From: Heliocidaris erythrogramma
Lineage: Eukaryota; Echinodermata; Echinoidea; Camarodonta; Echinometridae
Direction: 5' to 3'
NCBI GenBank assembly: GCA_025617745.1
Contig: CM046868.1
Coordinates: 23,489,608 to 23,553,607 of the forward strand
Length of the DNA: 64,000 bases
The number at the start of each line of letters is the position of its first letter. Position 1 is the stretch's first letter. A program made the translations under genes and the position numbers. The notes beneath the pieces were generated by a model, which was given only the letters and a program-made list of their open reading frames with translations, was not told the DNA's origin and searched no databases. Below are positions 25,521 to 38,924 of this stretch, in pieces.

Positions 25521-28500
25521 AGGACTACTTTAGATATGTTTGTATATAAAACATTTTTTTTCACGTGAAGAATATCTGAAATATTTTGGTTTTAATAATG
25601 CTGATAAAAAAATACTTTGCATATTTCATATTAGGGCTATAATGCGCATTCAGTGCTGTTTAATTACCATACATTTTGATATACAAAGCTATATTTCGGG
25701 GAAATGATCATTTTATTATGATTAATTTCGTGGTTATGGCAATAAGAGTAATATTGAATACAGTTTCTTCGAACCCGTCGACCAATCATTTCGAGTGGAA
25801 GGGTAGTGTTATCAAGATGACACGCCCATGCGCAGAGGAGGTGTGTATAAGGCTCAAAAAATGGACATTTGATATCTTCGGCCGCATCGTCACAGTGGCG
25901 CCAACCGACCGCACATTGTCACGATTTTCCAAAAGATTACATCCTGATTCGATCATCAACGGCTTAATTCGACGCTGATCACCCTCGTCTGTTTAGTCAA
26001 GCCTTTGTTTGGGCGTTCAAAGATGGTGGGCATATACGCATTAATCGATCGAGAGGAGAATAGAGAAACAGATACATGCTTCCATTCTCAAATATCGTCA
26101 TTGACAGGAGCCCACTTAAAGTGCCCGCTTAAAGAGGGGTTCAATTTGTTTCTTGTTTGTGTTTGTTCCGTGGGGCGGACCTAAGAAGTGTTTTCATGTC
26201 GCACAAATCGACATTACAAGAAGTGAAATGAGACGGCCGAAGCCATTCACCGGTCGCCATTTTGAAAGCCGAGATGACAAATACTTTCATTATGTCGCCA
26301 CTCTTCCTTGTCTTGGCCCTTTATTCGGACGAATTATGCTCTTTTGAAGGCTGACAATTATCATGATCGAAAAGAATCCAGCCTAAATGCCCTCCTGATC
26401 TTTTCGGTTTAACATCATGAAAATAATGTGTGCTATATGGAGCGGAAGACTGGTCTCTGTTTTGAGCGGGGATCACTGAATACTCCCCGGCCGGTCGGGC
26501 GTCAGACATACATTAGTCCTCCTTACGGTGGCGGGGGCTTTGTAAGCAATGTCGATAAATTGCCCATCAATAATATTCTTTCAAACTAAGAACGGTTGAT
26601 AGATTTCGGAACATAATAAGCTTTACTCGTATTATGTACATGTCATATAGATCATCATTTTTTGCTTCGAGATGGTAGCCTAACAGACGTTAAGGAACTA
26701 CGTTGTGTTTATCATGCCGATTTGGCCACAGAATAGTGCATTTAAGTCAAATAAATAAAAACACCGGAACATAACAGTACTTTTAGCTTTAAACGATTAT
26801 TAATGTTTATGCGTAACAAAATAACAAAGGATAAAGGAATGAGACTTAGAAAAAGTGGAGAAAGGGAGATAGAGTAAGACAAAAACAACAAGAAAACGGA
26901 CAAGAAGAAAAGGAAAAAAGAAGAAGGAAAAAAATAAAAAGAATTTAAAAACAAGTAGGGGAAATTGAAAAAAAGAAAGAAAGAAAAAAAAACATATATT
27001 GTAATTTTGGTAATCCCTGCTGCAATATATTTCATATATTTATTTCAAACGTAGATTGGATTTCATGAATGTCAGTATGTGGAAAATAAAATGAAAATAT
27101 TTAACAATTTTAATGAAATCATAGGCCGCTAGGATAGAGAGTAAATTTTAAAAAAATTAAGAAGTGAGGATAAGAAGACAATGCCGCCGGTTCCCCCCCC
27201 CCCCCCCCTTTTGGACGAAAAATATGCATTGTGCCTCCCCCCCCCCCTTTTAGAACGAAAAACTGAGCGACTTTTCGAGAGCTGACAAGACCAAAAAAAC
27301 CTGCATTTGTGCCCCCGCCCCCTTTTACAAAATCCTGAATCTGCCGCTGCGTTTCAGTAACATTTTTGAGGTTTCACTAGACCGACAGCTCACGAGACCG
27401 ACAAAACAAAGGAAGATAATTTTATAATAAAATATTGAAAAGACAAAACAAAGAAATTCATAAGGGATGATAGGAATATATCGGTTTCGTGGGCTATCGG
27501 TCTATTGGGACGTCGTTCTAAGGGGATGACCCCGATTCCGCCCCTTGTTAATCGATAATTAGATGACCACGTGACTGGAAGGAAACCTTTTTAAACTAAG
27601 CAGATTTGTATCCGTCATAATCTGAAATGTGTTGACGTTTTGAGTTTGCAGTCATTTTATCCTCACTTCTCTCGAATTCATATTTAATTCATTTTAATTC
27701 GAGACAGCATGATTTTAAAAAAGTTATGCCGATAAATAAGTGTTACCTCAGCATCGGTGTCTTCAATCTTGTTCATCGTAAATTTCGATGATTAATTTTC
27801 ATCTTATTTTTATGTTATCGTCTAGACACTTATATTAATTTCCGTTGCCTCGTGGTATACAATTTGCTGCTCTGTTCTTTTGAATATTTATTCCATTAAA
27901 AAAGGTAAATGGAACAGTTACTTTAATATAAGTCCCAAACAAGCACTAAAGACATAATTAATAGACCTTTTTCAAAATTTTAAGTCATGATTCTTCTCCT
28001 ATAGAGATAAACCATTCAAAATATGTTTCATTTTGGGGCACGTAAAGCGTGCCTCTTCCCCCAAAACGAATGGGGGATGAGAAAGAAAGGGAAAGAGGAG
28101 AAGATGAAAGAATAAAAATGGAAGATGGCACGACACCCTCTCGCCCGGACGCCTTTCATCCACCCTAGCCCCCTCCCCCTTCCTCCCATGACGTTATCCA
28201 CGCTAAGCCGCTGCTTATACTCGATGCATAAAATCAATCGCCTCTTCTTTTAAAGTAGATATTCAAAGAAAATCACAAATATGGCAATTAATGTATCACT
28301 AGAAACTGGGAAGCTTACAGATGGCAATCTTATAAGTTTTATGTCAACTGCGCATCTGGTGATTATAAAAACAACACAAATAAAAGCTCCTCTCAGCATC
28401 TGGAATATCCGAGGATTCGCCAGAAATATAGCGATGTTTTGATGTCGTCACACTCGGGATCGATCCTGCTTAAGCAGACGACGTCCTATAATGAATGAAC

Positions 28501-30265
28501 GTAATTGCAATGCAATTATTTATCAAATTATAAAGAGTTTGGTATATTTAACATGACCTTATTTCACACCATTCTAAAAGGGAAAGTGAAACTGATTCTG
28601 ATAGCTAAAACCGATTGATTGTAAATACATAGGAGAAGGGTCAATGATCAATGAAATAAACCCCACTTTCAAATTGAAAAGCCCTCCGAATAATAGCAGG
28701 ATGGTATTCGTTCCCTCTTGAAACGCCGAACATGCCCGGTGCAAGCAGCTGAAAATACAATGGCGTCTTATTTTGTTTACAAGTGACTGATTCCTTTATT
28801 TTTTTAACGCTGCATTTTTCATCAAAATAATACCATACACGAAGTTAAGAGTGAGGCAACAGACTAACATTAAGACTGACGCTAGTGAAGGAAGAGAAAT
28901 AAGTGAAGAGGAGATGACAAAATAGGCTCTGAAAAATGTGTAAGATGTTATGGGACATCGTCTGCTTAGACAGGACTGGTCCAGGGTGTGTCGTCACATA
29001 TCTCAGCAGCGTTCGAGGAGCTCTTCAGCTGCTATATCGGGGGCTGTATTTTACCGTTTTATAATTGATAATAATCATTACTTCAAATGTTTCCAAGCGT
29101 TGAATTTGGATAACCTTGTTTAATTTATGCCATCTATGCAATAATAAGTATTAAGCCAATATCTAAAATCATTAACGTTCTACTTTAAATAATAACTACA
29201 ACTGTATACGGTCGAACGAAAGATGGCGCTGTAAATAATTAAAATTTATGAATAGATTTGTACCTGATCATAATATTTGGAGCAGAACGAAACCCCCAAA
29301 TCATAATGGGGGTCGCATCAAGATGGCAACGCCCTTCAGAAGGATGTCGAGCAGGGAAAGGGCAAATTTTAGAGGGGTTGTTCTCCTTACTAAGTAGTTT
29401 CAAGATTTTTGGAACAGGCTCACATTTTGTATAAGATGATTTACTAATTATTATTTCTCGGGGTAGCATTCTTCTTTGATTTCGATTCTTTACTATAAAT
29501 ATTGCCAAAGTGGATACTGACATATTAACATACCCAACAAGCAACAAATGTTCATGTATGCCAAACTTGATGGGTGAAACGTTTTCGATGAAAGCAGAGG
29601 ATGCGTCGACTTTGTCCCAAGCGACATTTTTTTATAGGAAAAGGAGGGATCTGAAGAGGGGGTAATGAGGGTGGATGGAGCAGTATATTATAAGTAGATT
29701 ATCTATTCTCGAGCAAATGAAACAAATGACCCAATTCAGCCAACATGCAATGAAACTAATGTGTTTGCATATACCTCCATTTATAGCCTTTTCACCAGAC
29801 AATTTAGTTGTCCTAATTAAAATCCTTTTGTTTTTATTATCTCTCTCTCCCTCTCTCTTTCTTCACTCATGCTACCAATTGAGTACTGAAAGCCTTTAAT
29901 TTCGTGGGTGAGTCAGTTTGCCCATTATTCTATAGAATGATATCTTTTTTTATTTTTTTTATTTGTGTCTATAGAATGATATCTTTGCGTTTTGATAGAT
30001 AAAACATGACGTGGTATATGCTTTACAGGATAGCATGCGTGGCAAATGAGCTACCGTTTCCCCAAAGTTGTTTTTAAATTAGCATTTATAGGCCATTTTA
30101 GGCCATTATTTTACTAGCCTGCGTGTCTTCGACATGGTCCATACATGATCATTGATGACAGGAGCATGATGCTTGGAAGCATCGTTTGACCAAGGAAGTA
30201 TAATTAGTTACATTTCCTTGGTCTGACACTTACTTGGGCGGGAAAGAGCCAGACAAATCAAATGT
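25521..30265. other. Intergenic; homopolymer C tracts and a weak inverted pair
   Basis: At 27190-27330 a short C-rich, TTTTGGACGAAAAA-containing sequence is repeated about three times. At 28444-28486 and 28951-28999 there is a diverged inverted pair sharing GTCGTC and CTTAAGCAGACGA-like words. Open frames at 25676, 26153, 26742 (minus) and 29239 (minus) have no recognisable domain. Confidence 0.4.
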
Positions 30266-31910
30266 GATTCTTTGAACATCTCTTAACAGCATACTTTTGC
30301 TACTTTGGCAAACAGGTGCTTCGGATTCAGAATTGCGTTCAAGCAAAACAAAAATGATGCCAAGAGGCATTGTTCTCTACAAACGTTTCCGCTGTTCCCT
30401 CGGTTTCATAGTTTACATTAACTGGCACAGCATTCCATTTCCTGAACTCTTTGACATTTGCCCAAAATGCAGCATATACCTCTCTACCGTTATGCTTCAG
30501 TCCTTTTATTATACCCGGTTAACATATAAACATATACATCCCATCCAGTCCACACCTCTCACTCTCTCTCCTAACCCTCCTTTTCCTCCTCCTCCCCCCC
30601 CCCCCCCGATATGAATTATCTACTTTTCATAGTTATACGCGTGATACAATTAAGGGAGCCCCGAATTTACTGAATGGTTTTAATTAATTAAAACAGTTAC
30701 AGATTACTACAAATGAAGTCTTAGGTGTGTTTTGAAAATAATCAGAAGTTAGAATAAGAAGAAAATTGATAATGGCATTGAATTTCTTGACACCAGAAAC
30801 AGACAGGTCGATGTAAATATATGCTCACTAGAATTTGAAAGTCTTAAATCGTCACTTCAGCTAATTACATAATAATGAAGTACCAGAACTAAAAATGTTG
30901 GTCTGATGACAAAAATAACATCTGCAATGAATTCCTTGACCTCAAAAACATATGTTTTGAAACAATGATATTCTTCACATCTTCTCTATAACTTGACATA
31001 ATTACGTCATAGAATTAAAAAAATAATGGCCTAAGAACAAATCTAACGTCTGCATAGAATTCCTCAATCTCAGAACCATAAGTTTTAATTTAAAACACAC
31101 TCATTACCTTATTCTTAAATGATTAAACCATTTTCTATGTAATTTACACCATAATAAGCTTATTACGTAATAATGACGTCATAAATTGACCTTGAAGTCA
31201 TCAAATTTTTCGAGCTTACCTTTTTTGAAAGAGTACACCGTGGAGATTCTATGGTGAAAAAATGGTGCTTTTGTCAATCGTGTCACGATCTGCCCATATT
31301 TGTCACTAAGGTACCTCACTATTAAAGATAGATTTGACATGCATAAAGCCATATTAAATCAATTATTCCTAGTTTCTCGTCCCCTCCTCCATGCATTTTT
31401 CGGCCCGCCTCGGTTTTTTCCAAAATTAATAATCTGAGGACATAACAAAAAAGATCATTAGTATGATTCATTTTAATTTTGTTTCGGGCCTCTTATTATT
31501 GCATGTACAAATGAAAAGAAAAGAAAATCTCGAATTGACCCAATAGCATTTTCATGTACAGAAAAAGTTTCAAATATCTAATAACCCAGAACTTCCTCCT
31601 CCTCCTCCTCCTGAAATTAGAAAAATATAGACGAGAAACTAGGAACTGATTTTATTTTCCTAATCCAACGAATACTTTCATCTCCACTTAAGTATACATC
31701 TAAATCCATCACAGCATTGTGAATATAATGATGTTACTTATTCTCTGTCCAGTACTGCAAATATTTAAAGGTGCTTTATTTAGTAGGCCCTCCGTATTTC
31801 TAACAGTAACATTTCTTGGAACATGTTCTTTATGGCATCGGCGGGATTTGAGTGAGTACAATCCAAGGATATATTTTCTTTTCTTTATTGAAAAACGGGA
31901 AAACATCGCT
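30266..31910. repeat. Tandem segmental duplication, copy 1
   Basis: The unit runs from GATTCTTTGAACATCTC at 30266 to GGGAAAACATCGC before 31911. Its right neighbour is a second copy at 31911-34342. Copy 1 lacks two blocks of copy 2: about 31995-32575 (part of a decayed gene) and the palindrome at 32872-33131. The remaining sequence aligns closely with small indels. Confidence 0.85.
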
Positions 31911-32440
31911 GATTCTTTGAACATCTCTTAACAGCATACTTTTGCTACTTTGGCAAACAGGAGTGCTTCGGATTCAGAATTGAGTTCAAGCAAAGCAATT
32001 GCTGCATGCCCTCGGGAAATACGAGAACGATGTGTATTTGCCATCTGTTTGATCTTGTATACCTGTATCATCAAAGTGTTCAAGAAGTCTAGGTTTCCAA
32101 TGGACTCTTGTTTATTGAAATGTCCTGTCCCAAATTCTGAAGTCGACATTCATACAGGTGTTGAAGATCAGACAACTTAAAGATGTATGTGCCATCTTCA
32201 ATTGCAAACTCGATATGAGACACCAACTCCACAAATGCTCTGGCGTGTGCCCGTTCTCTCTCTCTCCATGTTTAGTGAAATACCTTTCTGCCGAATATTA
32301 CGATGTCTGTTTCTATAGTGCGTCAAGCAATGAAGGTGGTAAAGAGTTGCTCGTCCTGCATGTCACTTGCCATCTTCCAGAGAGTTTGATCGGCACAAAA
32401 CCTTGTAAAATTGTGTAATATCTTGGCACCCTTGATTTCA
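31760..32440 (-). pseudogene. Decayed member of a multicopy, transposon-associated protein family
   Basis: Read on the minus strand, separate frames give KMASDMQDEQLF and then AFVELVSHIEF followed by IEDGTYIFKLSDLQHLYECRL. Further on come RGHAAIALLELNSESEALLF and MFKESAMFSRFS. The order and wording resemble an uncharacterised protein family abundant in echinoderm and cnidarian genomes, with a FKLSDL...LY motif and then a DVG.A....EA..LA.AA..VR..MF motif. I cannot name it. Stops and frameshifts throughout show it is dead. The family assignment rests on memory. Confidence 0.4.
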
Positions 32441-34342
32441 CAGAAGATGCAAACATATTAAGCATATATAAGCATCAAACGATGCCTGTTTGACCATCGC
32501 ATCTCTTTAGACTGGGCTTCGTGAATTTTGTCACAATTATTCTCTTGTGAGTTTGGAGCTGTTGAACTTTTGATGACAAAAATGATGCCAAGAGGCATTG
32601 TTCTCTACAAACGTTTCCGCTGTTCCCTCGGTTTCATAGTTTACATTAACTGGTGAAGCATTCCATTCCTGAACTCTTTGACATTTGCCCAAAATGCAGC
32701 ATATACCTCTCTACCGTTATGCTTCAATCCTTTTATTATACCCGGTTAACATTATAAACATATACATCCCATGCAGACCACACCTCTCACTCTCTCTCCT
32801 AACCCTCCTTTTCCTCCCCCTCCATATGAATTATCTACTCTTCATAGTTATACGCGTGATACAATTAACACTATGAACATGGCGAACAAAGAAGCGGACA
32901 AAATATATAGCTCCTCATTGTACATTCCACAATTGCTCTGGTAGACAAAAGAACATCCCTTGATTGCTATTATATAAAAGTATGTAGAACAGGTGTCAAA
33001 TGGATATTCACCTGTTCTACTTATTTTACATAATAGCAATGAAGGGATGTTCTTTTGTCTACCAGAGCAATTGTGAAGGGTACAATGAGGAGCTGTATAT
33101 TTTGTCCGCTCTCTTTGTCATCGTGTTCATATTTACTGAATGGTCGGTTTTAATTAATTAAAATAGTTGTAGATTACTAAAATGAAGTCTGAGGTGTGTT
33201 TTGAAAATAATCAGAAGTTAGAATAAGAAGAAAATTGATTATCATGGCATTGAATTTCTTGACTCCAGAAACAGACAGCTAATTACATAATAATGAAGTA
33301 CCAGAACTAAAAATGATGGTCTAATGACAAAAATAACATCTGCAATGAATTCCTTGACCTAAAAAACATAAGTTTTGAAACAATGATATTCTTCACATCT
33401 TCTCTATAACTTGACATAATTTCTTATGTGTTATAATTACGTCATAGAATTAAAAAATAATGGCCTAAGAACAAATCTAACGTCTGCATTGAATTCCTCA
33501 GTCTCAGAACCATACGTTTTAATGTAAACATACTCATTTATTCTTAACTGATTAAACCATTTTCTATGTAATTTACACCATAATAAGCTTATTACGTAAT
33601 AATGACGTCATAAATGGACCTTGAAGTCATCAAATTTTTTGGAGCTTACCTTTTTTTGAAAGAGTACACCGTGGAGATTCTATGGTGGAAAAATGGTGCT
33701 TTTGTCAATCGTGTCACGATCTGCCCATATTTGTCACTAAGGTACCTCACTATTAAAGATAGATTTGACGTGCATAAAGCCATATTAATCAATTATTCCT
33801 AGTTTCTCGTCCCTTCCTCCATGCATTATTCGGCCCGCCTCGGTTTTTTTCCAAAATTAAAAATCTGAGGACATAACAAAAAAGATCATTAGTATGATTC
33901 ATTTTTATTTTGTTTCGGGCCTCTTATTATTGCATGTACAAATGAAAAGAAAAGAAAATCTCGAATTGACCCATGCAATAGCATTTTCATGTACAGAAAA
34001 AGTTTCAAATAGTAATAACCCAGAACTTCCTCCTCCTCCTCCTGAAATTAGAAAAATATAGACGAGAAACTAGGAACTGATTTTATTTTCCTAATCCAAC
34101 GAATACTTTCATCTCCACTTAAGTATACATCTAAATCCATCACAGCATTATGAATATAATGATGTTACTTATTCTCTGTCCAATACTGTAAATATTTAAA
34201 GGTGCTTTATTTAGTAGGCCCTCCGTATTTCTAACAGTAACATTTCTTGAAACATGTTATTTATGGCATCGGCGGGATTTGAGTGAGTACAGTCCAAGGA
34301 TATATTTTCTTTTCTTTATTGAAAAACGGGGAAAACATCGCG
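31911..34342. repeat. Tandem segmental duplication, copy 2
   Basis: It starts with the same GATTCTTTGAACATCTC and ends with the same AAAACATCGC as copy 1. It is longer because it keeps about 580 bp lost from copy 1 and carries a 260-bp palindromic insertion. The 31.0-31.9 kb and 33.4-34.3 kb stretches are close copies of each other. Confidence 0.85.
32872..33131. mobile_element. Palindromic insertion, ~260 bp, arms ~120 bp
   Basis: The two halves are near reverse complements, sharing GCTCCTCATTGTAC, TCTGGTAGACAAAAGAACA and GTAGAACAGGTG. It lies in copy 2 of the 30-34 kb duplication and is absent at the equivalent spot of copy 1 (about 30650). It therefore inserted after the duplication or was lost from copy 1. 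The open frame at 32848-33039 (minus) is one arm of it. Confidence 0.75.
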
Positions 34343-37300
34343 CTTTCAAACAAATTTCCCCACTATCTTCTTTCTCCCCTGAAGAGGCGCTGCTGATATC
34401 AAATTTCTTCGACTTACTTCCATTGCCTCTCTCTTATGTCTGTCAATTTCCTTCCGAACCTCCCCACTTCGTCGCTCTTAGGAGCTTTTTATTGAGAAAT
34501 CATCTCTTTTCCCGCTCGGTTCTTGATGTAATGCGTGTTTAATTGTAATTGGAGCGTTCGACACCCCTTGGCAATTTAACCTTGTGCATTTCGAAGACGA
34601 CTGAAAAACGCGAGCGACAAAAACTGCCCGTGTATCTCCCCGATACTTTAGCTTAATAGCCAGCCTTCTCTCTCCCCCAAGGTTTCGACAAAATGAGCAA
34701 GAGCATCAAATAACAATTATTTTCCTAAAAGCGACTTTGCATTATTTCGCTCATGATAGACGGAGAGTGCTGCAAACAATCTTGAAATAAAGATGCGAAG
34801 TGACATTTGGTAAACCTTTTCCTTCCTCTGTTGTCTGGCCATAATCACTAGCGGGGAAAATAAGGCCAGATACAAAAAAAAGATGTCAAAACACAGATAT
34901 AGCGCTGTCTCACTCTCGAAAGAAATGAAACGAGGAATAGTTCTACTACATGCAAATTGAGGTATAAGGTTTCTCTCAGTTAGTTCCGCCATATTCTGAT
35001 TAAGTACCCGCTGCCTACATTGCTAATTGAAAGCGGCTTGGGACTGGTGGCGTGTACAAAAAGAAAAAAATATGTTGATCGAAAGTCATCGCATCGTATA
35101 CCGCGGACCCATCTTGAAGCTAGTTCTCTTCTTTCTTTCTTTCTTTTCTTCTTTGTTGTTTTTTGTTTCATTCATTCACGATTATAGATTTGGAAGTGTA
35201 TAAAATCTATATCAAATCAACTAGCATGAATTTTGTATCTGAATTCTTAGGCTTCAAAATCAAAAACATTCTGTTCATCATATAAATGAAACCGAATGAA
35301 ACATCTGAGAGAAGGTGATGTAATTTCCCCTCTGTATTTCCAAAATATTTAGCTCTCTCTCTCATTATTCACGGAGTAAAATTTAGCATCTGAAATTAAA
35401 TATATAGGGAAATGCAGTCTGAAGTATATTGTGTAGCGAGATAATAGAGAAATTCATCCCAAATATCATATTAGTAGATAATTTAGGGCGTATCCAGCAT
35501 AAAGCTTATCCGATGTATGCCCTTTCTCTTTTAGCCAAGAAAACAAAAGCCAGCAAAAATTGTTGGAAGCAGTATAATTTATGGCCAACAGTATGTTTTA
35601 ATTTGCAGGTATACATATAGATGTATTGAAAGGGGAACGCATTTCTTCGCCCGGACAGATATAACACGAAATTTGTTTTTTAAAAGGATCATGGGCGGGT
35701 TGTGCCCCCCCCCCCCCAAAACAAAAAAATAGATAAAAATAATGATATTAATAATAATTTTTAAACATCCGCCACTGGTCATTTCAACTACACTTTTCAC
35801 CATAAACATGTCATCGAGTCAGTCTTATGTGTTGGCTTTATTATTTCAACAATTTTCAGGGAAAGCCTGCCCTCAGACCTCAGTAAGAGTGATAATCCTG
35901 GCGTGCATACGACATGCGTAACAGCAATAAACAACACAAAATTTAGAAACTGGACTTTAAATATTTGATACTCGGGCAAAAGGTGCCAGCACCCTCGCAA
36001 AATTGTGTCCGAACGCCTATCATCAGATAATAACTTTCTACTAGAATGTTCTTCGTCTAGAATATTTTTGGAATACACTGAACCAATCCTTTAACAATAT
36101 ATTTTTTCCCCCGCATTTTTACATGTATATACATGTCCCATTGTTTCATTTTACATGTATATACATGTCCTATTGTTTCATTTACCGTTGTTTATATATT
36201 TTGATTCATTTGTGTAATGAACTTTTGAGTGGTTTCATTTTGCTTTGTGTACAGCTCTTAGCTGAAAGAATTTTTATCTCGATGGAAATAATGTCACAAC
36301 TGAAGTGACCTTGACTAAAGACTGAGAAGAAACATCTACCTCAGTATTCTCAAGAGGTGAGCAGTGCTGAAGCTGGGGGATAGTGGGCGGAACGGTTAAT
36401 GAGTATGGTAGAGAATACCTACGTCTACAAAATATAGTTAGAATCAGGTGCAATCGGTCATTTCTTATACATATATAATGATCATTAATGTATCGTAAAA
36501 GAACTCCTATTATCACGGAAAATAGATGATCTAAATTCGTGCTTATGAAAAAGTATAAACCGTACTACTTTATGCTTCTGTGTAGTTTATAATGGGGGCG
36601 TCAGGTGCAAGTCTATAAGGCATCCGACATAGATTGGCCCTTATATTTTCTAGTCTCTACCAAGGTCACTCCTCCATACGCTCTGAATATAATATCTTGC
36701 CCCTTTCTATACACCAACTGTCACCCCTCCCTTCTTTGCTCTACCCTCCCCTCTTGACTTTGTTCCAACACTCATTCCAGTATTTTGTCACTTAGCACCC
36801 TGTTTCATCTCCCCCTCTCTCACTTATCCCCCCCCCCCCACTCTCTCTCTCGCTCCTCCCCTCTCTCTCTCTTCATCCTTTTCCACCTCTCTTACTCTCC
36901 CCTACACGCCCTTTTTTCCCTCTCTCTCCACCCTTCTACCCTACTCCACGCCCTTTGCCTTACCCCCTCTACCCATAACTGTTTGCAGGCACACAAACCC
37001 TAGTCAGTCGTAAAAGTGAGTCTGCGCTGTAAGACTACCATAGGCCATGTACCGCGCTACTCGAACTTTACATTACCAACCCATGATTCATTATATACTT
37101 CATAAAGTCCAATGAAAATGTTGTATGACCGTTTATTTCTTTTGATCATTTACATACATGAATCAGTTGTTGCAAGGCGGGATAAATATTTTCATAATAT
37201 CTATTTTGCAACATTGTATCCTCCTTGGGACAGTGTTGTCAGCCTATTTTAGTACTCTTGTACACTGCAATCTTTGATGGTGTCATCGTAGATCGAAAAA

Positions 37301-37727
37301 AATATGCAAAATATCGTTAAATTAAATGCAAGTGAACGTATCCTCCAATGCCTAACTTTCTTTTCAGTTTTTCTCGATCTACTCACTACTGTATTTTCTT
37401 TCCGATAATCGATTCTTTTTGTTTTATAATAAATCATATGCAAAACTCGTACTCATAATGATGTTGTTCAATTGTTAAGGACATTCCCATCACAGATATG
37501 CTTTCCGGGTATTCGCCTCCTTCTATTTTCTGAATAATTTACTGTATTGTACTTGATATTCACCACTTTGCTACACATGTATCCCATATATATCACATTG
37601 TACCGATGAGAAGTAAATAAATGTTAATTTCAATTCAATTAAAAACTCTCCAAAGACTATTTAGCTCGTTAGCAGTCATTCAGGAAAGAGCGAATGCCTT
37701 CCGGAGTATGCGTATAAAGAGAGCCAT
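34343..37727. other. Intergenic, no gene recognised
   Basis: It contains a C-run plus A-rich fragment (35707-35730), a 32-bp tandem pair carrying the palindrome ACATGTATATACATGT (36121 and 36153), and a long pyrimidine-rich stretch (about 36660-36970). Short open frames look non-coding. Confidence 0.45.
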
Positions 37728-37908
37728 AACTGGGCGTTGCGGCGTGCGCCTGTAATCCAGCTAACAGTGGAAGTTATAAACTGATTCAGCGGACCCAGGT
37801 TCGAGACTGAGTCACTCACGTCTTTCGGATGGTGACGTTAAAGGCGGTCCCCAGACGTAAATAACACGTCTGTAAAAACCCATTTACACACATACACACA
37901 CACTTTCT
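37728..37908 (+). mobile_element. SINE-like element with a 7SL/Alu-like head
   Basis: The head at 37731-37770 (GGGCG...GGCGTGCGCCTGTAATCCAGCT) closely resembles the conserved Alu-domain start of 7SL (SRP) RNA. A B-box-like GGTTCGAGACT follows at 37798-37808. The 3' part contains a hairpin around ACGTAAATAACACGT and an ACAC-rich tail to 37908. The same 3' part, without the head, lies at 51918-51979, so this is a dispersed element and not the single-copy SRP RNA gene. The 7SL origin is inference from word similarity. Confidence 0.55.
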
Positions 37909-38339
37909 TTTAATTTTCAAATGTATATTCTTTCCTTTTAAAGAGGATAAGAGTCCTATCTAAAATTCTGTTTTGTCGAAAACAGCGCAGGTGGTACGGA
38001 TAAGAACGACTGATCATTAAACCTGTTTAAAACAATGGAAATGAGAGCTCGTATTTTTTGCACGTTCACCGTAGTCTAATGATCATGGTCTTTTTAAGAA
38101 GTTTCAGTTCAAGAGAACAGCTTGACTCAGGTGGAGCTCACCGCTATCCGTTCATTAATGAGTTAACCTGCCGCATAAACAGGGGTGTCGATCCGTGTTC
38201 ATGATTGGGGGGGGGGGGGTGACCGGCGAGGGAGCGAAGCCATTGGCGTATCTAGGGCTTACGGCGCCCGGGGCAAACAATGAAGCTACACCCCCCCCCC
38301 CCCCCCCCCCCCCCCTCGAGTTACCCAAACGTTATTGTA

Positions 38340-38905
38340 CAAGCGAGGGAGCAAAGCGACCGAGCGACAATTTTTTTTCATATTTTAACCCTAAAAAAAG
38401 CAATTTCTTGTGCATTTTACCCAGGAAATTTTGCTATTGACCACCCCAAATGAGGGGTAAAAAGGTCAAATATTATACATTGATAAACGGTTTTCTATTC
38501 ACTCACTTCTACAATCGGGAGCAAAACTAACGAAACCCCTATAGGCTTGAGAAAGAGTTGAGAAATTCAGCAAGGCTACCTGAAGTTGAGATTTTTTTCA
38601 AAGATTGGACCTTTGCAAATGCTGTTTAATACACTTTATCCTATATTGCGGGGGGGGGGGGGGGCGCAATATTTAGCAGGAGTCATATGAAACTTCCATG
38701 ATATAGCGAGCAAAGTAATTACATCTTTATTTTTTCAAATGTTGAACCCTTTAAGCTATTTAAGAACTATATAGGCCTACTGGGGGCGCGAAATTACGAG
38801 ATCCTGAAAGAAAATAATTATGCGAGGGAGCAAAGCGACCAAACTTTGGAAAATTTTCGCATTTCAAACCTTCAAAAACTAGATTTCTAGTGCATTTACA
38901 ATGCG
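38340..38905 (+). repeat. Left arm of inverted repeat
   Basis: Its reverse complement matches 40600-41110 in order: GCGAGGGAGCAAAGCGACC, the CTGGGGGCGCGAAATTACG block, the GCGAGCAAAGTAATTACATC block, and the GATAAACGGTTTTCTATT block at the outer side. Identity is patchy, with a poly-G run at 38649-38664 in this arm only. The same GAGGGAGCAAAGCGACC word also occurs twice within this arm. Confidence 0.75.
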
Positions 38906-38924
38906 GATCTATAAAACTTGCATT

